Source: Bryobacteraceae bacterium
GTDB taxonomy: Bacteria; Acidobacteriota; Terriglobia; Bryobacterales; Bryobacteraceae
Reading direction: 5' to 3'
Length of the DNA: 6,711 nucleotides
Assembly (NCBI GenBank): GCA_014379815.1
Contig: JACMLA010000728.1
Span: 1-6,711 of the forward strand
Below the pieces are notes generated by a model. That model saw nothing but the letters and a program-made list of their open reading frames with translations, had not been told where the DNA came from and did not search any database. Both the position numbers and the translations under genes were made by a program. Positions 1-5,623 of this stretch are shown here, one piece after another (the stretch's first letter is position 1; every line of letters begins with the position of its first letter).

Positions 1-600
1 ATCGGGATCACGGGTTTCCAGACGTTGGGTTCAGATATGGTTGGCCTCGAAGTGATTGCTACCTTCATCACCTCAGGACAGCAGTCTTGTATCTGGGCAG
101 CTACGTCGGCCACAGCGGGCGGCTGCTCGGTGGCAGGCCTGTTCAGTGTTGTACAAGATGGCGACACGTTTGGGCTTTCGAATTTCTGGCAGCTACAAAA
201 TGTTTCGACGTTCGATGTGCTGACACAACTTGTGTTGAACGGAGCTTCCGGCACGGGTAACACTTCGGGTACCGTTTTCGACCGAACATTTGGTTTCACG
301 ACTGGTACCCCCGGCTCCGCTCTTGGGCGGGATGCAACCGGGACAACGTCGACGGTGGCGGATGCTCTCGCTATCTATCGCAATGCCGTCAGCGTTGGTG
401 CTGCGGCTCCGGTGGGTGACGAATTTGCCACTCTGCACATCACCTTCGGCAATGGTCTGACTTCCGGCGGAAGCGCGGCCTTTGTGGCCGACACAGATAC
501 TGTTGGGCTTTCCGGCGTTCCTGAACCGGGAACGGCTGGTGTTCTGGGAATCGGCCTGCTGGCGATACGGGCGATAGGGCGTCGAGTAGTCCGCCGCTAA
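1..600 (+). CDS. PEP-CTERM sorting-domain protein, C-terminal part (5' truncated by window)
   Basis: The reading frame is open from base 1 to the TAA at 598-600, giving 199 visible residues. An in-frame TTG at 25 exists, but the frame continues upstream without a stop, so the real start is most likely outside the window. The visible body is rich in Gly, Thr, Ser and Ala with little charge, as in secreted beta-rich surface proteins. Near the end it has the exosortase sorting signal: VPEPGT (bases 517-534), a short hydrophobic stretch ([10 protein letters not shown]), and a basic tail ending in RRVVRR. In this family the tail is recognised by an exosortase, processed, and the protein goes to the cell surface or extracellular matrix. 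A TPGSALGR segment before the sorting signal fits the pattern of such proteins, but I recognise no enzymatic domain. No exosortase gene is in the window. The PEP-CTERM call is firm; the role of the body is unknown. Confidence 0.87.
   Translation: MGITGFQTLGSDMVGLEVIATFITSGQQSCIWAATSATAGGCSVAGLFSVVQDGDTFGLSNFWQLQNVSTFDVLTQLVLNGASGTGNTSGTVFDRTFGFTTGTPGSALGRDATGTTSTVADALAIYRNAVSVGAAAPVGDEFATLHITFGNGLTSGGSAAFVADTDTVGLSGVPEPGTAGVLGIGLLAIRAIGRRVVRR
517..597 (+). other. PEP-CTERM sorting signal (coding segment)
   Basis: This segment encodes the tripartite C-terminal signal: the VPEPGT motif, about 15 mostly hydrophobic residues and an arginine-rich end. The hydrophobic part is short and contains an internal Arg ([10 protein letters not shown]), which still fits the family. 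It is a protein-sorting signal, not a DNA regulatory site. Confidence 0.85.
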
Positions 601-2240
601 ACGCGCCCGGCCCGAATCTCTTCCGCCATGTAATCCGACGCGCGCCAAGCTAGCGCCAGTATGGTGAGCGTCGGATTCTTTTCACTTGCCGTTGTGAAGG
701 CAGACCCATCCGCAACGAACAGGTTCTTGACTTCATGAGACTGGTTGAATTTGTTCAGGGCCGATAGCTTTGGATCTGCGCCCATGCGGCAGGTTCCATG
801 CTCATGGATAGCTCCACCGAGGACATCGATACGGCCACGCTGGTAGGGCAGCATCTCGGCTTTCGCCGCATGAAAGATGGACTCTGCTGTGGTGTACATG
901 TCGTCGATCATGCGGCGCTCGTTTTCACCAATGTTGTAGATAATCTTAGCTACCGGTACGCCGTACTGATCCATCGGAGTGCCTTCGACCGTAACGCGAT
1001 TCTCGCGTCGCGGCAGAACCTCACCGTAGGGGTGCATCGAAAGAAGCGCGGGGTAGCGTTTCTTGACAGCTGATTTAAAGTCGACCCCAAAGCCGGGAAT
1101 CTGCTTCGCCCAGCCTGGACCGGGGTGCGCTCCGGTGTACCAGAACTGGCTGCCAAATCCACGCAGATAATCCCGTTTGCGGCCATCGCGGTGATTGAAG
1201 CGAGGCATGTAGACATGTTCGCCGCCAATGCCGTCATCGTTCAGGACTTTGGTGCCTACTAGTTCCGGCGCGAATCCCTGAAAGTGGAAGCGGACCTGTT
1301 CTGTGAGGTAGCGACCAATAACGTCGCTGGAATTTCCAATCCCATTGGGATATCGGTCCGACTTCGAATTGAGCAAAAGACGCGTGGAATCGATGCACGA
1401 GGCAGCAACGACGACGCGCTTGCCATAGATCTTGTGCTCTTCTTTGGTGTAGCGGTCGAAGTATTGCACTCCGCTTGCGAGTCCACTATCGTCGACGAGG
1501 ATGCGCGCGGCAACCGCGTTGTCGACTATTTTGAGCTTGCCGGTTTTAAAGGCCGGCTCGAGGAGGTAGTCGGTCGAATTGAAGAACGCAGCGACATCGC
1601 AGCCCTTTCCGCAGGCTCCACAGTAGTGACAGGCGTTGTGGCCATTATGCTGCCGGGTAAGCACGGCACGCCGCCCGGCAACGATAGATATTCCTACGGA
1701 TTTGCCGGCCTTTTGTAACAGACGCTCACCACAACGGGGTGAAGGAGGAGGTAAGTGGAACTTGCTTCCTGGCAGTGAGTCCTGGTCATCATCGCCTCCG
1801 CAGACCCCAATAAGCTGGTCGACTTTGTCGTAGTAGGACGCAACATCTTTGTAACGTATGGGCCACGGAATTTCCCAGCCGTCTTTCGCAGGTCCCTCGA
1901 AATCGACGTCGGAGTAGCGCAGGGAAACACGTCCCCACACGTTGGTCTTGCCACCCCTTCCCCATACCCGTGTGAGTTCGAAAGGATTGGTGGGATCGGT
2001 GATGTAGGGCTGCTCTTTCGTACTGAGATAGAACTCCGGGGGGCGCTGCCCGGCTGCGAGCTTATCGCGAACTTCCCAAGGTTTAACGTGGGACCAGAAC
2101 CTGGAGCGATTGAACTTTGTACCCGCGTCGAGCATAAGAACATTGATGCCCTGGCGCGTGAGATTCCATGCGACCATGCCTCCGGCGGCTCCGCTTCCAA
2201 TGACGATCACTTCGTGCTTCTGTTCGGACTTAATCTGCAT
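597..2240 (-). CDS. GMC-family FAD-dependent oxidoreductase, catalytic subunit of a gluconate/sugar dehydrogenase-type complex
   Basis: The 547-residue product has the length and layout of bacterial GMC dehydrogenases. The N terminus carries the FAD-binding Rossmann fold, with G15-S-G17-A-A-G20 and D38 at the end of the second strand. [12 protein letters not shown] segment (94-104) is the second FAD-contacting motif. The C-terminal domain has [10 protein letters not shown] (478-487), where H479 sits at the usual catalytic histidine position, and N522-P-T-L-T, the partner Asn. A cysteine group, C204-x2-C207-x2-C210-x3-C214, lies where FAD glucose dehydrogenase-type subunits bind an iron-sulphur cluster. 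There is no signal peptide, so export would depend on the Tat-tagged subunit 3 encoded 18 bases upstream. The family oxidises alcohols or sugars (gluconate, glucose, glucosides at C3, sorbitol); the substrate cannot be read here. The ATG at 2240 is chosen because FAD-fold homology starts soon after it. No good Shine-Dalgarno precedes it, so coupling to the upstream gene is likely. Its TAG overlaps the stop of the convergent PEP-CTERM gene. Confidence 0.93.
   Translation of the reverse strand: MQIKSEQKHEVIVIGSGAAGGMVAWNLTRQGINVLMLDAGTKFNRSRFWSHVKPWEVRDKLAAGQRPPEFYLSTKEQPYITDPTNPFELTRVWGRGGKTNVWGRVSLRYSDVDFEGPAKDGWEIPWPIRYKDVASYYDKVDQLIGVCGGDDDQDSLPGSKFHLPPPSPRCGERLLQKAGKSVGISIVAGRRAVLTRQHNGHNACHYCGACGKGCDVAAFFNSTDYLLEPAFKTGKLKIVDNAVAARILVDDSGLASGVQYFDRYTKEEHKIYGKRVVVAASCIDSTRLLLNSKSDRYPNGIGNSSDVIGRYLTEQVRFHFQGFAPELVGTKVLNDDGIGGEHVYMPRFNHRDGRKRDYLRGFGSQFWYTGAHPGPGWAKQIPGFGVDFKSAVKKRYPALLSMHPYGEVLPRRENRVTVEGTPMDQYGVPVAKIIYNIGENERRMIDDMYTTAESIFHAAKAEMLPYQRGRIDVLGGAIHEHGTCRMGADPKLSALNKFNQSHEVKNLFVADGSAFTTASEKNPTLTILALAWRASDYMAEEIRAGRV
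1599..1631 (-). other. Cysteine-rich motif in the GMC protein, possible Fe-S ligand set
   Basis: This stretch encodes residues 204-214 of the GMC oxidoreductase, [11 protein letters not shown], with spacing C-x2-C-x2-C-x3-C. It is followed by [16 protein letters not shown], the conserved segment that follows the cysteines in related dehydrogenases. Glucose oxidase-type GMC enzymes lack such a group, whereas FAD glucose dehydrogenase catalytic subunits use three cysteines in this region to hold a [3Fe-4S] cluster. Four cysteines are present here, so cluster binding is plausible but unproven. There is no CxxCH, so it is not a heme c site. Confidence 0.55.
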
Positions 2241-2258
2241 GGATTTGCTTTTACTGGA

Positions 2259-2834
2259 TTAGACCTGATGCTCGGGATGCGTGCAACCGGGGAACTCGGT
2301 AAGCGCAACATTCCCGTGCCAGCCAAGTTCTGTCGCGAGGCCCTCACGAGTTTCGTAATAGGCGTCGGCCGTAGCGCCTTTCACGAGCTCAAAGAAGCGC
2401 CTCGGGTTGGTGTTGTTCTCTTTACTCATGGCTGTCAGGAGTTCGATCTGCTCTGCGTGTTTCAGCTTTGAGAATCTTGCCTCATAGAGCTTCGTGCAGG
2501 TCGCATCCAGATCAGCCAGGCCCTCGCGCCACATGGTGCGGCGACTTTCATTCAGGGGGACTCTCTCGTCTATAAGAAAGTGGACCCCTGCGTCCCTTGC
2601 TCCAGGTGTGTCGGTGCGGGGAATGATGAGATCGACGAGTAGCTCTACGGTCTCGAACTCATCTTTGGTAAAGAACTTGGCTTGCCGGGGCTTCTTGGAG
2701 TCGATTAAAGGTTTGTCACCGGCCTGCGTAGTCGGTGGGTCTGCATGTTGATGCGAATTCTGCTGGGCAGGTGCTATGGTCACGAGACCAGTGGCACCTG
2801 CCAGTGTTTTGATTGCGTGGCGACGGCTGCTCAT
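2259..2834 (-). CDS. Gluconate 2-dehydrogenase subunit 3 family protein, Tat signal
   Basis: The 191-residue product matches the small-subunit family that accompanies GMC dehydrogenases. The N terminus has a twin-arginine signal, S3-R4-R5-H-A-I-K9, followed by a hydrophobic stretch to about residue 22 (LAGATGLVTIAPAQ). A low-complexity His/Gln/Pro linker follows. The mature domain starts at FFTKDEFETVELLVDLIIPRT (54-74), the characteristic opening, and contains DAGVHFLID (81-89). It ends with GWHGN (171-175) and EFPGCTHPEH (180-189), a family-typical tail. The presumed job is to carry the folded FAD subunit through Tat and assist maturation or electron transfer in the periplasm. A clear Shine-Dalgarno, GAGGGAG, lies 3 bases before the ATG and directly abuts the stop codon of the upstream hydrolase. 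The GMC gene follows after 18 bases, the standard pairing. No cytochrome c subunit is encoded nearby, so the final electron acceptor is unknown. Confidence 0.92.
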   Translation of the reverse strand: MSSRRHAIKTLAGATGLVTIAPAQQNSHQHADPPTTQAGDKPLIDSKKPRQAKFFTKDEFETVELLVDLIIPRTDTPGARDAGVHFLIDERVPLNESRRTMWREGLADLDATCTKLYEARFSKLKHAEQIELLTAMSKENNTNPRRFFELVKGATADAYYETREGLATELGWHGNVALTEFPGCTHPEHQV

Positions 2835-2837
2835 CTG

Positions 2838-2844
2838 CTCCCTC
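2838..2844 (-). promoter_or_regulatory. Shine-Dalgarno site of the subunit 3 gene
   Basis: Read on the minus strand the sequence is GAGGGAG-CAG-ATG. The site begins at the last base of the upstream TAG stop, so ribosomes finishing the hydrolase gene are placed on it. It is the only strong Shine-Dalgarno match correctly placed before a called start on the minus strand, and it fixes the start of this gene at 2834. Confidence 0.75.
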
Positions 2845-3743
2845 TACGCTCTGTTGAGATAGCGATTGAGGAAGTCGAGAGTTTTCTGCCAGGCATCGGT
2901 GGCGGCTGCAGCGTCGTATCGTGGACCGGTATCGTTATGGAACGCGTGATTCGCGTTGTGATAAACGTGCACTTCGAAACGCTTCTGGTTCTGTGCGAGG
3001 GCCTGCATGAAGGGAGCCATGCTTGCTGTCAGGTTCCGATCCAGTTCGGCGTAGTTGAACAGAATGGGAGTGTTAATGCGACCCACTTCCGAAGCCGGAG
3101 GCACGGGTGCTCCGTAGAAGTTCACCGCAGCGCTGAGCGCATCGGTATTGAGGGCGAGGTCCATCACGTTTCCGCCGCCTGCGCAGAACCCAATAACGCC
3201 GAGGCGATCGCCGCGGACATACACCTGATCGCGGATCGTGAGCAGGGTTGCGAGCATATCGGTACGACGCTCTTCGGGGCGTGTGCGGCCATAGGCGGCA
3301 ACGCCGGCTTCGGGGTCGGCGAAACGATCACTGCCGCCTTGTCGGGAAAGCAGATCGACTGCCACGGCTACGTAACCCGCTTTGGCGAGCCGGCGTGTAA
3401 CGTCTTTGATGTACTCGGTAAGACCGCGATTCTCGTGAATGACGAGGACAGCAGGCCTCCGGGTCGTGGCCCAGTCCACTGGCACCGACTGGTAGACGAA
3501 TAATGGTCCGTCCCCTGAGATGGTCAGGGTCTGGGAAAAGATGGCAGGATCGTTGTCAGGCACCTGAACGCCTACCGGGGGTCCGGTAAGTGTTTGCGCT
3601 TCCGCAAGTCCTGCAGCGTCGATAGCAGCAATAGCTGCGGCGATGGAGCCTGTGTACTTCGTCAGGCGTTCGACCAACTCACGGCGATTGAGCTGACCGT
3701 CCTCAAAAAGGTGAAGCAGACTGCTGATTTTATCTCCCCACAT
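2844..3743 (-). CDS. Dienelactone hydrolase family protein with N-terminal Tat-like leader
   Basis: This is an alpha/beta hydrolase of the dienelactone hydrolase type, 299 residues from the ATG at 3743. The nucleophile elbow is G185-F-C187-A-G-G, with Cys rather than Ser. The other triad members fit D235 (YAELDRN) and H266 (HNANHAFHN). IHENRGL (102-108) supplies the conserved Glu/Arg segment that holds the cysteine in its resting form. The frame is open back to a TTG at 3800, but family members begin with a short helix such as DKISSLLHLFEDGQLNRR, so I prefer 3743. The leader contains N-R20-R21-E-L and a weakly hydrophobic Ala/Ile stretch (33-47), resembling a degenerate Tat signal; export is uncertain because D42 interrupts it. 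The family hydrolyses dienelactone and other lactones or esters. The gene lies 9 bases before the dehydrogenase small subunit and 28 after the ankyrin gene. A lactonase role beside the dehydrogenase is my inference. Confidence 0.9.
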   Translation of the reverse strand: MWGDKISSLLHLFEDGQLNRRELVERLTKYTGSIAAAIAAIDAAGLAEAQTLTGPPVGVQVPDNDPAIFSQTLTISGDGPLFVYQSVPVDWATTRRPAVLVIHENRGLTEYIKDVTRRLAKAGYVAVAVDLLSRQGGSDRFADPEAGVAAYGRTRPEERRTDMLATLLTIRDQVYVRGDRLGVIGFCAGGGNVMDLALNTDALSAAVNFYGAPVPPASEVGRINTPILFNYAELDRNLTASMAPFMQALAQNQKRFEVHVYHNANHAFHNDTGPRYDAAAATDAWQKTLDFLNRYLNRA

Positions 3744-3771
3744 ATGCTGAAAGCTTAACAGAATTTCACGA

Positions 3772-4569
3772 TCATTTGCCAGGAACTGGACCGTTAACAA
3801 TCGACGCCCGCTGAGCAGTCAGAATTAAATCCGGGTCTGACACAGTGAGGAGGCCCTTGCTGGTAAACGCAATCCGAACGGCGCCGGCACCTGCGGGATG
3901 GAACGTCAGGTTTCCAAGGTGAAACAAGCGTATGGCCGCTTTACCTGCAAGAGTGAACCGGATCTGCCCGCGCACAATTGTGATGTCGATGCGCTCCTTC
4001 GGAGAGTCACCAAAAACATAGATACCGGCGAGGGCAGCAGACTCGGCTTCCGTGAGTGACGGGAGCGCGGGTTCGCCTGCATCACCTAAGGATTCGAGGT
4101 AGCGATGTACGGCTACGGACTTGTCTCCGCCGACCTTCGCATGAGCTAGCAAGCTGATGCTGTGCGGTCCCGCGACTCGCTGGGCACCCGGTGTTGCGGC
4201 AATCCAGGCTTTGACGACATCCAGATGGCCCAGCATGGTCGCCGAAAAAAGTGTAGGTGGCGCACCTTTGTCTATTAGCAGTTCCGCAATCTCCCGGTTG
4301 CCTGTGTGCGAGGCGGCACCAAGAGCAGTTTCCCAGTCGCCAAAGCCCCAGTCCCACGAGGCTTTTGCCAGTGTGGGGTGGGTTGTGACCAGCTCGCGAA
4401 CCCGATTAATGTTGCCATGGGATACCCCGACCATTTCCCTTGCCAGCTCTGGCGGCTGTGTTGGAAAGGTCGCAGCTAGTGTAGGCGCGGGCGTGGCTGA
4501 CTGCGCCTCAAGAGATTGCAGGAAAGCAACGGGCGCGAGTTGAAAAAGAGTACGACGCTGGACTGGCAT
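3772..4569 (-). CDS. Exported ankyrin-repeat protein with C-terminal beta-rich domain
   Basis: From the ATG at 4569 the product has 265 residues. It opens with MPVQRRTLFQLAPVAFLQSL, an RR-containing leader resembling a Tat or Sec signal, then an Ala/Thr/Pro linker to about residue 40. Residues 41-160 look like divergent ankyrin repeats: ELAREMVGVSHGNINRVREL, then ALGAASHTGNREIAELLIDKGA (82-103), which is close to the ankyrin consensus, then ATMLGHLDVVKAWI. The C-terminal part (175-255) starts ALAGIYVFGD and continues as alternating hydrophobic strands. This resembles the small beta domains (DUF3471/lipocalin-like) often attached to secreted hydrolases. No catalytic motif is visible, so a binding or scaffolding role is likely. 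The frame is open up to another ATG at 4665, which would add 32 residues and hide the leader inside; neither start has a good Shine-Dalgarno. It lies between the regulator and the hydrolase on the same strand. Confidence 0.72.
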   Translation of the reverse strand: MPVQRRTLFQLAPVAFLQSLEAQSATPAPTLAATFPTQPPELAREMVGVSHGNINRVRELVTTHPTLAKASWDWGFGDWETALGAASHTGNREIAELLIDKGAPPTLFSATMLGHLDVVKAWIAATPGAQRVAGPHSISLLAHAKVGGDKSVAVHRYLESLGDAGEPALPSLTEAESAALAGIYVFGDSPKERIDITIVRGQIRFTLAGKAAIRLFHLGNLTFHPAGAGAVRIAFTSKGLLTVSDPDLILTAQRASIVNGPVPGK

Positions 4570-4678
4570 AGGTTTACGCTCAGCATGGCGCTCCCCGGGG
4601 GATTCGCGCAAGCCAGAAAGATGTGAGCGGGTAAGATTCGCCAAATCAGCAAGTTGGCCGCCCATGTGAGGGAGGCGA

Positions 4679-5593
4679 TCACTTGTTAGGGCGAGGGCGG
4701 GCTCGGGTTTTCAGGCTCTGCGATAAGCCCTTGATGATTTGTTCGGCGAGTTCCGATTGGGCGCGCGCGGAATCGGATTGGGCGCTCCGGACACGCGCTA
4801 CTTTCAGATGAGTTTGACCGGGCAGCGCGATCAGGTGGGCAGTCGCTTGAAAGGCATTCACCGTACGCTGCACCTCACCACCCAGGACGGTTCGTTGCAC
4901 ATCACCAAGCACAACAAGGTCCGCCTTAAGCGTCGAGTGGATGGTGAGTAAATCCTGCTGGTTCCGGGGCAGCCTTAGGATCGCAGCGTTGCCAATTACG
5001 GCAAACCTGTTGCCACCCCACTCCGTGAGTTCGGCGACCAGAGTATCGGTGAGGCCCGTTGAGAACCGGTCGAATTGAGGATCGCCTGTTCGATTCTCGA
5101 ACCGGGCAACCGCAATCCGGATGCCGGTTGGCTGAGCGGGGTCAGGATTCCGGCTCCAGAGAGTAAATCCAAGTAATAGCGAAACTACACCGGCAGCTGA
5201 GGCCAGAAGCAGCGGTACGCGACGCGGCCGGGTGGTGACTATACTCTCCGGCGGGGTGCTTATTGACACGGGTGCTATGAACTGGTATCCCCGTTTCGGA
5301 ACGGTCTTTATATAGAGTGGAGAATCAGAAGAGTCGCCCAGCGCGGATCGGATTTGTGCCACGCAGAAGTTCAGGCTGCGATCGTAATCCACGACCGTAT
5401 CGTCGCCCCAGATGGCTTTGCGCAAAGATTCGCGTGTGACGACTTCTCCTCGCTGAGACAGCAAGAGTGCGAGTACCTGGGCTGGCTGGGGCTGCAGATG
5501 CTTCGGCATGCCTTCGCGTCGGAGTTCGCCGTTCGCGGGATCGAAGTCGAATGGGCCAAAGCGAAGCCTGCCGGTAGGATTTGAGTCGGCCAT
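4679..5593 (-). CDS. CadC/ToxR-like transmembrane winged-helix regulator with TolB/FlgO-like periplasmic domain
   Basis: The 304-residue product has three parts. Residues 8-107 form an OmpR/PhoB-type winged helix: FGPFDFDPANGELRR, then LLLSQRGEVVTRESLRKAIWG, then the recognition helix region RSLNFCVAQIRSALGD, and the wing VPKRGYQFIAPV. Residues 126-146 are one membrane helix (VPLLLASAAGVVSLLLGFTLW) flanked by TRPRR on the cytoplasmic side. Residues 158-295 resemble the TolB/FlgO-like domain found in such regulators, with IAVARFENRTGDPQFDRFST and LTDTLVAELTEW. Many relatives carry TPR repeats after this; here the protein ends instead, so it is a short version. The expected role is a one-component sensor that binds DNA from the membrane in response to an extracytoplasmic signal. 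It lies 25 bases after the dehydrogenase stop and just before the ankyrin, hydrolase and dehydrogenase genes, which are its likely targets. An imperfect dyad sits immediately upstream of its ATG. Confidence 0.9.
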   Translation of the reverse strand: MADSNPTGRLRFGPFDFDPANGELRREGMPKHLQPQPAQVLALLLSQRGEVVTRESLRKAIWGDDTVVDYDRSLNFCVAQIRSALGDSSDSPLYIKTVPKRGYQFIAPVSISTPPESIVTTRPRRVPLLLASAAGVVSLLLGFTLWSRNPDPAQPTGIRIAVARFENRTGDPQFDRFSTGLTDTLVAELTEWGGNRFAVIGNAAILRLPRNQQDLLTIHSTLKADLVVLGDVQRTVLGGEVQRTVNAFQATAHLIALPGQTHLKVARVRSAQSDSARAQSELAEQIIKGLSQSLKTRARPRPNK

Positions 5594-5595
5594 TG

Positions 5596-5623
5596 TGTGG
5601 TCCAGGGAGCCAGATGGACTACA
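5596..5623. repeat. Imperfect inverted repeat between the Zn-dehydrogenase stop and the regulator start
   Basis: TGTGGTCCA (5596-5604) and TGGACTACA (5615-5623) are inverted copies with 8 of 9 positions matching, separated by a 10-base loop. The dyad covers the stop codon of the zinc dehydrogenase gene and ends 2 bases before the regulator ATG. It could be an operator for autoregulation or an RNA hairpin affecting the regulator start. No T-run follows on the minus strand, so it is not a standard intrinsic terminator. A 9-base dyad can arise by chance, so the call is tentative. Confidence 0.35.

Noticed and set aside
25..27. TTG as start codon of the PEP-CTERM gene
   Set aside because: The frame is open through base 1 with typical protein sequence before it, no signal peptide follows the TTG, and these proteins need one. 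The gene is better read as truncated.
193..648. 151-residue minus-strand frame opposite the PEP-CTERM gene
   Set aside because: The plus-strand frame has a clear sorting signal. The opposite frame is Arg/Ser/Gly-rich and without features, so it is a shadow.
1599..1631. Possible heme c binding site in the GMC protein
   Set aside because: The cysteine group has CxxCG, not CxxCH, so it cannot be a standard c-type heme site.
1284..1718. 144-residue open frame on the plus strand
   Set aside because: It is antisense to the middle of the GMC gene, with no domain signal and no independent start context.
2745..3503. 252-residue open frame on the plus strand
   Set aside because: It lies antisense to the dienelactone hydrolase and subunit 3 genes, whose motifs are unmistakable. 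The translation is Cys/His-rich with no recognisable domain, as expected for a mirror frame in GC-rich DNA.
3744..3800. TTG at 3800 as start of the hydrolase gene
   Set aside because: It would overlap the ankyrin gene by 29 bases and add 19 residues not typical for the family. The ATG at 3743 gives the usual N-terminal helix and RR leader.
4592..4602. Short TCCCCGGGGGA palindrome as operator or terminator
   Set aside because: It is only a GC-run palindrome without loop or T-run, likely by chance in this composition.
5596..5623. Intrinsic terminator after the zinc dehydrogenase gene
   Set aside because: The dyad has a mismatch, a 10-base loop and no T-run after it on the minus strand.
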